DNA of 64,000 bases, taken from the NCBI RefSeq assembly GCF_002019695.1, contig NZ_KV917376.1, positions 3,848,371 through 3,912,370 on the forward strand, in the 5' to 3' direction. Below, one piece after another: positions 35,132-44,126 of this stretch. Source of the DNA: Evansella clarkii (GTDB taxonomy: Bacteria > Bacillota > Bacilli > Bacillales > Salisediminibacteriaceae). Below the pieces are notes generated by a model. The model searched no databases. It saw nothing but the letters and a program-made list of their open reading frames with translations, and was not told the origin of the DNA. Position numbers and translations under genes: made by a program. Positions within the stretch are counted from its first letter, which is position 1. Each line of letters begins with the position of its first letter.

Positions 35132-35169
35132 ATACTTACCTCCTCAATTATAATTCCTTGTTAAATTAA

Positions 35170-35250
35170 ACTCCCCAATACTTCGATAAGAGCAGCGATA
35201 GAATCTTGTGCTATCGCTTACCCGACACTTTAAGTACACTTATTCACAAA
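35170..35250 (-). repeat. Array repeat, short type with tail
   Basis: ACTCCCCAATACTTCGATAA, a GCGATAG / CTATCGC hairpin (about 35194-35218), then GACACTTTAAGTACAC and TTATTCACAAA. It combines the short type (as at 27971) with the tail of copy B. Confidence 0.75.
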
Positions 35251-35257
35251 TGAGGTT

Positions 35258-35818
35258 TTATAGTTTTAGAGCATCAATAATCAGAGAAGGAAAAACAAGG
35301 TTTTCACCTTGATTTCTGGGGTCATATTTCTTAGAACGAAAAATTACACCGTCAACTCCATCCCATTGATTTTGATAGAACTTTCCTTCTTCATCAAAAT
35401 ACTCAAGCAATTTAACTTCATATCCAGCAGTTTCAAACATTTTCGTCAACGTTTTATAATTGTGAACGATTTTGTGACTAGCTGCTGAGTGTTCTTTTGG
35501 ACCAGGGCCTCCCACTTGTACTATACTTTGATAAGTTTCATCTCGAAAATATCCATCAGGTACTGCACACCGAATATATCCAGAATGTTTTAGGTACTTA
35601 TAACACATGCTGGCAGCCATAACACCTTCTTCGTATGTAAGATGTTCCCAGACGTGTTCAGCCAAAATTGCTTTAATAGAACTTTTATTGAACTTGCTTT
35701 GCCACATATTTTCTTCTAGTAAGTTTAATTCATCTTCCTGTGTATGTATCCACCCTGGATTGTTGACATATTCCCCTGCTCCGATGACCACTCTAAAGTC
35801 TTCTCCAACTTTATTCAA
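35258..35818 (-). CDS. SAM-dependent methyltransferase-like protein
   Basis: 186 aa, start TTG 35818 after AAAGGATGAG. The sequence has the spacing of a compact class I methyltransferase (COG4627-like): AEHVWEHLTYEEGVMAASMCYKYLKHSGYIRCAVPDGYF corresponds to motif II-III with the EHxxEHL-type catalytic region, and VKLLEYFDEEG follows. The glycine-rich motif I is short or truncated (VVIGAGEYVNNPGW). Substrate unknown. Single-gene unit in the array. Confidence 0.7.
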   Translation of the reverse strand: MNKVGEDFRVVIGAGEYVNNPGWIHTQEDELNLLEENMWQSKFNKSSIKAILAEHVWEHLTYEEGVMAASMCYKYLKHSGYIRCAVPDGYFRDETYQSIVQVGGPGPKEHSAASHKIVHNYKTLTKMFETAGYEVKLLEYFDEEGKFYQNQWDGVDGVIFRSKKYDPRNQGENLVFPSLIIDALKL

Positions 35819-35889
35819 TTTTAGCTCATCCTTTCAATACTAGTTATCCTATGTAAAACAGTTATGTTTACATTTTTCTTGTTGCACTA

Positions 35890-35990
35890 TTCCCCTCATT
35901 AGTTTAACACCATTTTCCATTTCGCATAACTTTAAAAAAACGAGCTGCATAAATACAGCCCACCATTTCACTAGTGCTTTAGTCTAGTAT
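35890..35990 (-). repeat. Array repeat copy D, diverged
   Basis: CTCATTAGTTTAACACCATT, the altered hairpin GAGCTGCATAAATACAGCCC and TTTCACTAGTGCTTTAGTCT. The most diverged of the hairpin-bearing copies. Confidence 0.7.
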
Positions 35991-36019
35991 AATACCTCAC
36001 AATCTCAGCAGAAATCGTG

Positions 36020-36071
36020 TTGACAACAGTTTTTAAATCATGCTAACATTTATATAAACGACCGGTCGTTT
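36020..36071 (+). promoter_or_regulatory. TetR gene promoter and self-complementary operator
   Basis: TTGACA (36020-36025), a probable -10 TAACAT (36044-36049), then the perfect 16-base palindrome AAACGACCGGTCGTTT (36056-36071) at the expected start of transcription. This is the typical operator shape of TetR-family repressors and is most likely the autoregulatory site of the next gene. Confidence 0.82.
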
Positions 36072-36099
36072 TTTAAAATCGCGGAAAGGTGTGATATAA

Positions 36100-36720
36100 A
36101 TGTCGCCAAGGATCTCTCCAAAGAAAAAACAATTAAATAAATTACATATTGCTGAAAAGGCTTTGGAAACCTTCAAACAACACGGTTATCATAAAACCTC
36201 GATGAGTTTGATTGCTAAGGAATTAGGCTGGAGTAAAGGCGGTCTCTATGCATATTTCGATAGTAAAGAAAGTCTTTTCATTCATATTCTCCAGCATTTA
36301 CTGGATGAAAAATCATATTTATTAACTAAGGAATTCCAAACCAATAAAGCATATGATCAACTAATAGAACAGTGGAATCGTATTTTTGACTCGTGGAAAT
36401 CACTAGATGCAAAGAGTTTGAAATTAACTTTTGAGTTTTGGTTAGAAGCCTCAGAGAATGACGATTATAAAGAGAAATTACTAAATAAATATAAATCAAG
36501 CGAAAAATACTTCACAGAAATTATTGAATTCGGTATAAAAAATGGAGAGTTCAATATAAATTTAAATCCTGCTTTAATTTCACAGCTTTTTTGGTCATTA
36601 ATTGATGGACAAGTGCAATTCTGGGTAGCTAGGAACCACCAGCCTACGGAGAAAGAGTTAGACGAGTTATTTACTCAGTTAACTATTTTATTAACTGGAG
36701 TTCGGGCTGGTGAGAGGTAA
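36100..36720 (+). CDS. TetR-family transcriptional repressor
   Basis: 206 aa. The N-terminal helix-turn-helix is intact (KLHIAEKALETFKQHGYHKT; MSLIAKELGWSKGGLYAYFDSKESLF), followed by a helical ligand domain. It overlaps the following MFS gene by 11 bases, so the pair is one operon, with the palindromic operator just upstream. The usual role is repression of the adjacent exporter until a toxic ligand binds. The pair is inserted on the plus strand in the otherwise minus-strand array. Confidence 0.9.
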   Translation: MSPRISPKKKQLNKLHIAEKALETFKQHGYHKTSMSLIAKELGWSKGGLYAYFDSKESLFIHILQHLLDEKSYLLTKEFQTNKAYDQLIEQWNRIFDSWKSLDAKSLKLTFEFWLEASENDDYKEKLLNKYKSSEKYFTEIIEFGIKNGEFNINLNPALISQLFWSLIDGQVQFWVARNHQPTEKELDELFTQLTILLTGVRAGER

Positions 36721-37966
36721 CATTAGTCTACTTAAAAATTTAAGCAAAGGTAAGTTCCGTAATTTTTGGCTGACGCAGGTCTTTGTACTAATAGCCATAC
36801 AATTTTATTTTATATCTCTATCCTGGATGACTTTAGATTTAACAGGTTCCACCGTATTGCTGGGGACCCTGCTAACGATCACCGCTGTTCCCCGCTTAAT
36901 TATCATGCCGATAGGCGGGGCTTTAGCAGATATAATAAGTCCCAGTAAATTATTAATGATTAATATCCTTCTGTTATTTTTTTCATCTTTATTTTTTACT
37001 TTTACTATGTATTTTGGTTATTTAGAAATCTGGATGTTAGTAGTATTTTCCATAATATTTGGCATCAGTACAGCACTTTTCCTCCCAACTTCTTTTTCTA
37101 TCATACCAAAATTAGTGAACGAATCACGATTACAGTCGGCCAATTCATTAGCTCAATTAGGATTACAGCTGTCCACTTCTATTGGTCCCGCTTTAGCAGG
37201 AGTAATTATTTCTCTTTTTGGTTTGCCTTCTATTTACTTGACAATAACTATATTTTTTATTATTTCATTATTATTCTCTTTAGCGATCGGCCATATCGAA
37301 ACAGATAACCAAGACCGTAATAACCTTTCCTTTAAAGGCGTATTCGTTGATATTGTTGATGGGATAAAGATTGTTCGAGGTATCCCTCTATTAATTGCTT
37401 TAATTTTTATTTCTGCCCTATTAAACATAAGTGTGATCGGTCCTCAACAAATCGGTCTTCCTTATATTGCTCAGACATCCCTGGAAGGAGGTGCCCACAA
37501 CCTTGGCTTTATTATGTCTGCCTTGGGTGCAGGTACGCTGGTCGGAGCATTATTAATTGGTTTACTAAACAATATTAAATCTCCTATTATTATTGCGTTC
37601 TCTGTTGCAGTGGTGTTAGGTGGAATATGGTCACTTGTTGGTGTTTACCAGAACAAACTTGCTGTAATATCAACCATTTTATTCTTTAGCGGGGTCTGTA
37701 TAGGTGTTTTGAATGTATTAATTTTGACCCTCATACAACGGAAGACACCAAAAAATGCTATTGGAAGAGTGATGAGTCTTCAATTGCTTGGCTCAACAGG
37801 CATTCAGCCAGTCTCCTTTTTAATTGTAGGGTGGTTATTAGATATCATTTCAGTAACTACATTATTTATTTTAAGTGGATTAATAATATCTATCACATCG
37901 CTAGTAAGTTTGATAAGTAAAAACATCAGACAACCAGACATTAATGCCAAAAGCAGGGCTCTCTGA
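36710..37966 (+). CDS. MFS efflux transporter
   Basis: 418 aa, 12 membrane segments, major facilitator of the MFS_3/enterobactin-exporter-like class (FRNFWLTQVFVLIAIQFYFIS; LGTLLTITAVPRLIIMPIGGALAD with the loop A motif; LGSTGIQPVSFLIVGWL). Start GTG 36710 lies within the end of the tetR gene. Expected to be a drug or metabolite exporter under control of the TetR protein. Substrate cannot be read from the sequence. Confidence 0.88.
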   Translation: MRGNISLLKNLSKGKFRNFWLTQVFVLIAIQFYFISLSWMTLDLTGSTVLLGTLLTITAVPRLIIMPIGGALADIISPSKLLMINILLLFFSSLFFTFTMYFGYLEIWMLVVFSIIFGISTALFLPTSFSIIPKLVNESRLQSANSLAQLGLQLSTSIGPALAGVIISLFGLPSIYLTITIFFIISLLFSLAIGHIETDNQDRNNLSFKGVFVDIVDGIKIVRGIPLLIALIFISALLNISVIGPQQIGLPYIAQTSLEGGAHNLGFIMSALGAGTLVGALLIGLLNNIKSPIIIAFSVAVVLGGIWSLVGVYQNKLAVISTILFFSGVCIGVLNVLILTLIQRKTPKNAIGRVMSLQLLGSTGIQPVSFLIVGWLLDIISVTTLFILSGLIISITSLVSLISKNIRQPDINAKSRAL

Positions 37967-37999
37967 GTATACGATATGGTTTAAATTTATCACCCAAGG

Positions 38000-38035
38000 C
38001 TTAGAGCGAATACTGTCCTACCTCTTCGCTCTAAG
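38000..38035 (+). terminator. Intrinsic terminator or inverted repeat after the MFS gene
   Basis: Perfect 11-bp inverted repeat CTTAGAGCGAA / TTCGCTCTAAG with a 14-base loop, 34 bases after the MFS stop. No T tract on the plus strand, so termination is likely but not certain. Confidence 0.55.
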
Positions 38036-38093
38036 TCAGGCCGTTGAAGGGCGACTTGCGGCTTTAACCTAAAATGATGTTGTAAGCGTCAAG

Positions 38094-38189
38094 TTAAACC
38101 TTGGACAATATACCTTTTTGGTTAAGACCTTTATGGAAATATTCACCTAAGTATTCATCAGGGCCCTTTACTTTTAAAAAAGTAATCAC
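38094..38189 (-). CDS. Possible 31-aa peptide or gene remnant
   Basis: In the 370-base gap between the MFS and S51 peptidase genes, a minus-strand frame from GTG 38189 reads MITFLKVKGPDEYLGEYF and ends GILSKV at 38094. The composition looks coding, but there is no ribosome-binding site of note and no match that I recognise. It may be the C-terminal piece of a deleted gene. Confidence 0.3.
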   Translation of the reverse strand: MITFLKVKGPDEYLGEYFHKGLNQKGILSKV

Positions 38190-38225
38190 ATTAGTTTTGT
38201 AAATTTAAAATGTACTTAAACTACA

Positions 38226-38319
38226 CTTCCATAATTTTAATATTACTCCCTAATGCCCTGGTACAAAAAGAGAGCTGCAACATTGCAACTCCTGATCTCG
38301 CTATCGCTACACGTTAGTG
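38226..38319 (-). repeat. Array repeat copy E with terminator hairpin
   Basis: TTTTAATATTACTCCC, hairpin GAGCTGCAACATTGCAACTC (38272-38291), CTCGCTATCGCTACACGTTA and GTGG. It lies directly after the S51 peptidase stop. Confidence 0.85.
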
Positions 38320-38337
38320 GAGGAGCGTTAAGGTAGA

Positions 38338-38967
38338 TCATTCAATAATAATTACTTCTCCGTCCTTTAATACCCTAAAAGGTATTTTATTATTAACCAT
38401 ATATTCTATTGCTTTATCAATATCCTCAGACTCTGGATGTTCTGATTTATAATGTGGAGCAATTGCATATTCCAAAATATGCAGTCCATCCCAAAAAGTT
38501 TGATGATACCTTTCTCCATAAGGCTTTTGATCTGGGTCATCAACTAAATGAATACCTTTTAGTGTTGGTCCAAGGATACAAACTCCAGCACTGTACCCTC
38601 CATATAAGATGTTCTTTTTATCCTTATAATATTTTTTAATGATTTTATCGAAACCACTTAACCTCATTGCCTGTGCAAGAACGAATGTATTGCCTCCCCT
38701 TACCCAGATAACATCATACTTATTAAGTTTTTCTTGTAGCCCTTCTGTGTTACGGAAATACTTTTTCAGATCAAGAATATCCACTGTAAAACCGATTTTT
38801 TTAAGATCCGATACATCCATTGCGTCACTTTTATTCTTTCTTTCTAAATCAGTTGCAAAATCTAATGCGTTATTGATATAAGCAACTTTTTTATTGCCGT
38901 TTTTCGTGATGTCTATTAATTTTTGTTCTTCATTACCAATTTTATAAGATGACAGATAAAATTTCAT
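38338..38967 (-). CDS. Peptidase E-like (S51 family) protein
   Basis: 209-aa class I glutamine-amidotransferase-fold protein of the S51 family. The nucleophile elbow is GGYSAGVCILGP with Ser in GYSAG, preceded by VIWVRGGNTFVLAQAM. A candidate catalytic His follows in YAIAPHYKSEHPESEDID. Peptidase E cleaves Asp-X dipeptides, but many homologues are uncharacterised. Start ATG 38967. Single-gene array unit. Confidence 0.85.
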   Translation of the reverse strand: MKFYLSSYKIGNEEQKLIDITKNGNKKVAYINNALDFATDLERKNKSDAMDVSDLKKIGFTVDILDLKKYFRNTEGLQEKLNKYDVIWVRGGNTFVLAQAMRLSGFDKIIKKYYKDKKNILYGGYSAGVCILGPTLKGIHLVDDPDQKPYGERYHQTFWDGLHILEYAIAPHYKSEHPESEDIDKAIEYMVNNKIPFRVLKDGEVIIIE

Positions 38968-39030
38968 TATATTCTCCTATTCCCCCTTAAATGAATCCTT
39001 TTGTTAAATAAAGATTATACTCGTCTCTTT

Positions 39031-39100
39031 CACAATCCTCCCCGTTTTTGGAACAGGAGCAGACACTGCTTCTTCCGCTATCGCTTCCATTAGTTGAGTA
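39031..39100 (-). repeat. Array repeat, short type
   Basis: CACAATCCTCCCCGTTTTTG, AGGAGCAGACACTGCTTCTT, CCGCTATCGCTTCCATTAGT and TGAGTAG. The flank TTTCACAATCCTCCCC is shared with the repeat at 47211. Confidence 0.7.
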
Positions 39101-39106
39101 GTCAAT

Positions 39107-39661
39107 TTACATAAATTCCTTATACCAATTTAAAAACTTTTCTTTTTCTATAACATTTAAAAAACACTTTGATTTTACTTGAGCCTCTAACTTCTTATGT
39201 TCTTGTGGAAAATCATTTTCTGCAAATAAGGTAATATAAGGTAACTTTTCTTGTGCCTTTTGAGAACGAATATTGGTTGCTTTTGCCCCAGCGAAAACAT
39301 AGTTTAAATTCATTTCATAAAAAGCAGTATATAGTATTTCTGCCTTTGCTAATTGATTATAGCCCTTACCCCAAAAATGATGACCTATCCAAGTACCTAT
39401 ATGACATGTTTTCTTTACTTTATCAATATCCTTAAGGGTAATAACCCCGATAAGTGTATCGTCTTCATTTAATATACACCTTGAATAATCATTTCCTAAT
39501 TTTTCCTGTTCAAGAACAAATTCAATAAAGGCTAAAGTTCCTTCCAAAGTTGTATTTTCCTCATTAAGTCCTAAAGAATCCTTTACCTGTGGGGTTGAAG
39601 ATAATAATGACATATCCTTAGCATATTTTATCTGGTGTGGTACTAATTTAACTTCTCTCAT
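39107..39661 (-). CDS. GNAT-family N-acetyltransferase, RimJ/RimL-like
   Basis: 184 aa. The acetyl-CoA site is CHIGTWIGHHFWGKGYNQLAK (G-x-x-G-x-G/N loop) and is followed by NLNYVFAGAKATNIRSQKAQ, where the N-x-x-S/A motif B lies. The N-terminal ~50 residues resemble the RimJ/RimL start (VKLVPHQIKYAKDMSLLSS). Target unknown. Start ATG 39661; the upstream region holds a short-type repeat, so this is another single-gene unit. Confidence 0.85.
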   Translation of the reverse strand: MREVKLVPHQIKYAKDMSLLSSTPQVKDSLGLNEENTTLEGTLAFIEFVLEQEKLGNDYSRCILNEDDTLIGVITLKDIDKVKKTCHIGTWIGHHFWGKGYNQLAKAEILYTAFYEMNLNYVFAGAKATNIRSQKAQEKLPYITLFAENDFPQEHKKLEAQVKSKCFLNVIEKEKFLNWYKEFM

Positions 39662-39692
39662 CCCAAATACCCCCTTATTCTTATTAAATGCT

Positions 39693-39763
39693 ACATCTCT
39701 TTAGCACCATACAGCCCTTGCAGCTTCTTGAAGTATTGATCTCCGTTAATTTGAGTGTATCAG
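39693..39763 (-). repeat. Array repeat, short type
   Basis: CTCTTTAGCACCATACAGCC, CTTGCAGCTTCTTGAAGTAT and TCTCCGTTAATTTGAGTG. Closely matches 30318-30365. Confidence 0.7.
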
Positions 39764-39798
39764 TTCACATTAGCTCATCATAAACGAATTAAATGTAC

Positions 39799-40560
39799 TT
39801 ATTTCTCACAAACAATAGAGAACATTCGGTGAGGTATTTCCAACATTGATCCTGAAAAGTTACTCTTTAAAAGACTTTCTAAATCATTGTCGAATAACAA
39901 TACCTCTTCCATTGATAAACTCCCACCTATTTCAGTTGAAGTTCTCATTCGACCTCTCCATTCATCGTGGGTAAATATAGTTGTTATATCGAATGTAAAA
40001 GTTTCTATATTCGAAAAACCAACTTTGTAAACCTCTTCAATCCATTGTGGATAAAAACCAAAATTATTTAGTTGATTACACTTAGAATTATAATTAGAAA
40101 CAAGTTTCTTAGTTTCAGATACTATATTATCTCCCATATTAAGCTGGTCAAATTGGGCAATAACAAATTTCCCACCTTCTTTTAAGACTCGTAAGGCTTC
40201 GCTACTTGCTTGTTCCGTAGGTAATACCTTCCAACAATGAACTGCTGTAATGAAATCAAAAGTTTCATCATTAAAAGGTAATTTCGTAACATCACCAAGA
40301 ACATAATCAATTTTTAATCTTGTACTATTCTTGTTTTCTGCTTCATCTAAAAGCTCTGGTGAATTATCTAGTCCAGTTACATAGCACCCTTTGTTTGCTA
40401 AATCTGTCGCTACCAAACCATTAGAGGTGGCAATATCTAAAACCTTTTGATTTGGTAGAGCTATCCCGTATTCTTCCTGTAATTTATTATAAAACTTCTT
40501 TGGATATCCACCACGATACTTGCTAAAATCTTTAGCTACATTACCAAATAAATTCCTCAT
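39799..40560 (-). CDS. Class I SAM-dependent methyltransferase (a)
   Basis: 253 aa. Motif I is KVLDIATSNGLVATDLANKG with the acidic Asp in VTGLDNSPELLDEA, then DYVLGDVTKLPFNDETFDFITAVHCWKVL (motifs II-III) and LRVLKEGGKFVIAQFDQ. A UbiE/COQ5-like methyltransferase with unknown acceptor. Only 61 bases without an array repeat separate it from the second methyltransferase upstream, so the two form one transcriptional unit. Confidence 0.87.
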   Translation of the reverse strand: MRNLFGNVAKDFSKYRGGYPKKFYNKLQEEYGIALPNQKVLDIATSNGLVATDLANKGCYVTGLDNSPELLDEAENKNSTRLKIDYVLGDVTKLPFNDETFDFITAVHCWKVLPTEQASSEALRVLKEGGKFVIAQFDQLNMGDNIVSETKKLVSNYNSKCNQLNNFGFYPQWIEEVYKVGFSNIETFTFDITTIFTHDEWRGRMRTSTEIGGSLSMEEVLLFDNDLESLLKSNFSGSMLEIPHRMFSIVCEK

Positions 40561-40621
40561 TGAAACTCTTCCTTTATCCGTTATTTTATTGGACAGATAA
40601 TTCTTAGATGAAGAAGCATTT

Positions 40622-41404
40622 TTATTTCTTCTCAGCGATTACATACACATAATCACCTAAATGGCTACTATATTTGTTTAAAACATCTTCTATTTTTTTA
40701 CTTTCAATGTCCAATTTCAACTTATTACAACCTTCTTCAATTTCTTCCTTTGAAGCTATATTTGCAAAAGTAGAAATTCCAGAGCGTACTTTTTCATCTA
40801 AATACATTTTCGGGTCATACTTACCACTATAAAGGAAAAAATCTTTTAAATTAGGTTGTATTAAGAAAGTTTCATGGCCAACAATATTAAACCCAACTGT
40901 TTGTAATGTATCGCTGACTTCTGCTACATTTGGCATTTGATTTGCTGAGATTTCAATGGCTTTTGGAAAATATTCTTTAAGCCAGTAATTATTCATTTGT
41001 TCAGGAGATGAAGTAAAGATTACAAATCTACCTTTTTCAATAACCCTGTATACTTCTTGAAAAGGGACTAATAGTTCATCGAAATGATGAATGGCTAACG
41101 TACAGGTTGCTCCTTTATAGGTGTTACTCTCATAAGGTAGTTGGTTAACATTAGCTACTTCCCAATCTATTGATTTTGACTTTCCTTTTGCTTTCGAAAT
41201 CATTTCTTTAGAAACATCACTGCCAGTCATATGTAAACCTGAACTTTCTAAAGCAACAGTATAATTACCCGTACCACAAGCAATATCTAGTATTTTACTT
41301 CCGTCAGGTACTTGTAAATGATTCCGCAAACGCCTTGCAATTTCAGGGTCGGCTTTTCGAGTAGTATCGTAAGCTAAACCAATATTATCGTATAAAGATG
41401 CCAT
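40622..41404 (-). CDS. Class I SAM-dependent methyltransferase (b)
   Basis: 260 aa. SAM-binding motif I is KILDIACGTGNYTVALESSG, followed by MTGSDVSKEMISKAK, DWEVANVNQLPYESNTYKGATCTLAIHHFD and VYRVIEKGRFVIFTSSPEQ. The C-terminal half is a cap-like region with FLIQPNLKDFFLYSGKY. First gene of the two-methyltransferase unit. Upstream lies the array repeat copy F that the IS110 element interrupts. Acceptor unknown. Confidence 0.87.
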   Translation of the reverse strand: MASLYDNIGLAYDTTRKADPEIARRLRNHLQVPDGSKILDIACGTGNYTVALESSGLHMTGSDVSKEMISKAKGKSKSIDWEVANVNQLPYESNTYKGATCTLAIHHFDELLVPFQEVYRVIEKGRFVIFTSSPEQMNNYWLKEYFPKAIEISANQMPNVAEVSDTLQTVGFNIVGHETFLIQPNLKDFFLYSGKYDPKMYLDEKVRSGISTFANIASKEEIEEGCNKLKLDIESKKIEDVLNKYSSHLGDYVYVIAEKK

Positions 41405-41466
41405 CGCAGAAACCCTCCTTTTTTAAACTTCACTTTATAAGTTTTCCATTTCCTATTCAACAAAAC

Positions 41467-41554
41467 TTACCTCCATTTTAACATTATTTCCCAATACCCT
41501 GGTACAAAAAAGAGCTGCAACTTTGCAACTCACAATTTTACTAACGCTCCCGTT
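41467..41554 (-). repeat. Array repeat copy F, interrupted by an IS110-family element
   Basis: TTTTAACATTATTTCCC, hairpin GAGCTGCAACTTTGCAACTC (41512-41531), TTTACTAACGCTCCCGTT. The rest of the repeat resumes about 1.44 kb later as TTTAGCCTAAGTACATTTC and TTCACAAAC (42996-43022). The break lies exactly in the CGTT-AG core. Confidence 0.85.
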
Positions 41555-42995
41555 CCAAGCTGTGACACTGCAAGATAGTCTAGGGGTAACCAGCAATTTA
41601 TTTTAAGGAGGAGATTATATAATGGATACAGTCGTAGGTCTGGATATCTCAAAAGGAGAAAGTCAGGTCCAGGCATTCTTGGAAAAGAAAAAACCATACC
41701 GTAAAAGTTTTAGTGTATCTCATACTATAGAGGGTCTTGATTCTCTCGTTCAATTTCTAGAGGAAATTAAAGAGTTAACAGGGCAAAAACCACCTGTTGT
41801 TTTAGAGTCAACTGGCCATTATCATACGCCTGTAGTTCAGTATTTAGAGGAACGGCATTACCTATTAATTATTGTTAATCCGTTGATTTCTTATAAAGCA
41901 AAGAGTTCAAGTTTAAGAAAGGTAAAAACGGATGCCATTGATGCTTATCACCTCTGTGAGCTTTATTACAAGGAGGATTTGGAGCCATATAAAAAACGTG
42001 GCATACAGCTTTTGAATCTCCGAAACTTAACTAGACAACATGAGAATATTACAGGGCTTTATGTTCAAACCAAGCTGCAATTTCAGGCCGTGTTAGATCA
42101 GGTATTCCCCGAATATAGAGGTGTTTTTGGTGACTTATATTCAGTTGTTTCTCTGCTTACTCTATTAGCCTTTCCATCGTCAGAAGATATTCTTCAAGCT
42201 AAGGAAGCTGATTTAGCAGACAAAATTAATGAACTATGTAAGAGTCGCTCTGATAAGTGGGCAAAGGGGAAAGCACAAGAACTTAAAAATACGGCAGCTC
42301 GTAACCCCTTTAAGAAGACGATGTACCAAGTCATATTCTAAGCCTAGGTTTATATATTGATATGATTCTTCAATATAAAGAGCATCTAACTAAGTTGGAC
42401 GCTGAGATAGACGCTCTCGCAAAGAATATTGAAGAATATAAGATTATCAAATCTATCCCTGGTATAGGAGAAATCGCTGCAGCGATTAATACTGAAATTG
42501 GGGAGATAGATCGATTTAATCACCCAAAGAAGTTAGTAGCGTTCGCTGGATTGATCCAAGCGTCTTTGAGTCTGGTAAATTCACGGCTACTAAGAATCGA
42601 ATTACCAAGAGAGGCTCCAGCCGCCTTCGACATGCCTTATATATGGCTGTTCGTTGTTCCATACGTGATAAACGTAAAAAAAAGAAAACCGATGATTTCA
42701 TACAGCCTAGAAACAAGCGTATGAGAGAGTTCTATGATAAAAAGCGTGAAGAAGGAAAACCATATAGAGTAGCTGTCATAGCGTGTGTTAATAAGCTCTT
42801 GCATTGGATTTTTGCTTTACTAAAAATAAAAAGCAACACAGCTTTCCAAGATGTGGCCTAATAACAATGTTTAGCTAAATAACTCAAAACCTTCCAGCGT
42901 GTTGATAATGGAAGGTTATTTGGCATGTTCAATTTTAGTATAACATGGCTGTTTTATCTTTTTTAGAGAAAAGATATTGACAAACTATTAGCTGG
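41555..42995 (+). mobile_element. Decayed IS110-family element inside array repeat copy F
   Basis: The element spans from the end of CCCGTT to the resumption of the repeat tail. It contains a frameshifted transposase (next entry) and, after it, an AACCTTCCAGCG / TAATGGAAGGTT hairpin near 42889-42915. No direct repeats of the target are obvious, as expected for the family. Boundaries are inferred from comparison with uninterrupted repeat copies and may be a few bases off. Confidence 0.7.
41622..42861 (+). pseudogene. IS110-family transposase with two frameshifts
   Basis: The DEDD domain is intact (VVGLDISKGESQVQAF; LESTGHYHTPVVQYLE; KVKTDAIDAYHLCELYY). The frame breaks near 42327, where the shifted reading SHILSLGLYID connects to 42362. 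It breaks again near 42556, where GL should continue as DPSVFESGKFTATKNRITK and SSRLRHALYMAVRCS. The C-terminus then runs to 42861. With all pieces the protein would be about 410 aa, a normal length. Start ATG 41622 follows AAGGAGGAG. Inactive unless the shifts are programmed, which is unlikely. Confidence 0.88.
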
Positions 42996-43028
42996 TTTAG
43001 CCTAAGTACATTTCTTCACAAACATTAA

Positions 43029-44006
43029 CTATTCAGAAGTAATTACAACTTCTAAATCAAATGATAAATCATCCAAATTGTGCATAATACCTCTTGCTTC
43101 ATTACTACATTCTGTAAGTGGTTCCCCCTCACATAAGGGAACTTTACTGTATACCTTCCTTATGCTAATCGGGTAACCTTCGCCTGTTTTGATATTATTA
43201 ATTTTAATTTTATCTGATTCAAAGAGTAAAATATTTATTAGTTCCTTGGCTTTACAAGAAGGAGATGTTTTTAACATTGACACAACATCTAAGTCTGTTA
43301 ATCGAGCAAATTCATTTTTGTTGATTTTATCATCTACACTCCAATGGAGTATGATTGATTCGGCTAATAATCTGTCTACGGCAACCATTTGTGGTGATAA
43401 GAAAAGTTTATGGTCTGACAAAATTAATTTTAATAAATAATGTCCTGTTTCAATATCGGTATCTATTCCTTTAGAAGTACATCTAATTTTATGTAATAAA
43501 TGTTTAGGGAGAATTTCTATATTACCCGCCATATATGTGTCTCTAAAAAAACTATCAAGATGGTCAATACCTAATATATCTTTTTTACCTGTAATAACGG
43601 AAGGCTCATTTAAAATCCCTATAATTTTATACGGATTAATATTAAATTGTTGCAATATGGAAGATACTTCATCTTCTAAGATATATTGTTCTGTTAATTG
43701 ATGATGGTTAAATTTTAAAGTGTTTTCTACTGCATGGGAGAATGGTAGATGTCCAATATCATGTAGCAATGCCGCTACCCGTAACTCAATATCTTCTGGA
43801 AAAAAGAAGGAAGTTAGTTTCCACACACCTACTGTATGTTCAAATCTACTATGCACAACTGATGAAACTAATGAACCAGCACCGAAATGTGCTAAATGTT
43901 TCAACCTTCTTAGTGGTTTACTCTGAATCAATTGTTTTTCCAAGTTATTAGGAGTGATATATGGATAAAGTGGTTCTGAAAATTGTCCTGCTTCGTTTTG
44001 CTTCAA
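43029..44006 (-). CDS. HD-domain phosphohydrolase
   Basis: 325-aa HD-superfamily protein similar to dNTP triphosphohydrolase/SAMHD1-type enzymes. Metal ligands are visible in VVHSRFEHTVGVWKL (first His), ALLHDIGHLPFSHAVE (HD) and GIDHLDSFFRDTYMAG (last Asp), with the typical HHQLTEQYIL in between. The expected reaction is hydrolysis of a phosphate ester or nucleotide. Start TTG 44006 follows AGGAGG. Single-gene array unit. Confidence 0.87.
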   Translation of the reverse strand: MKQNEAGQFSEPLYPYITPNNLEKQLIQSKPLRRLKHLAHFGAGSLVSSVVHSRFEHTVGVWKLTSFFFPEDIELRVAALLHDIGHLPFSHAVENTLKFNHHQLTEQYILEDEVSSILQQFNINPYKIIGILNEPSVITGKKDILGIDHLDSFFRDTYMAGNIEILPKHLLHKIRCTSKGIDTDIETGHYLLKLILSDHKLFLSPQMVAVDRLLAESIILHWSVDDKINKNEFARLTDLDVVSMLKTSPSCKAKELINILLFESDKIKINNIKTGEGYPISIRKVYSKVPLCEGEPLTECSNEARGIMHNLDDLSFDLEVVITSE

Positions 44007-44037
44007 TGTATTTCCTCCTTTAATAACAAATAAATAA

Positions 44038-44097
44038 ACAGGAGCAGCAACATTTATAACTGTTCCTGTAATTTTAAGTAAAGCTCTCCGTTAGTGA
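44038..44097 (-). repeat. Array repeat, short type
   Basis: AACAGGAGCAGCAACATTTA, ACTGTTCCTGTAATTTTAAG and AGCTCTCCGTTAGTGAAAG. It separates the HD gene from the M1 peptidase gene, just after the latter's stop. Confidence 0.65.
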
Positions 44098-44126
44098 AAG
44101 AAAAAATCATTATTATAATGTTTTAT

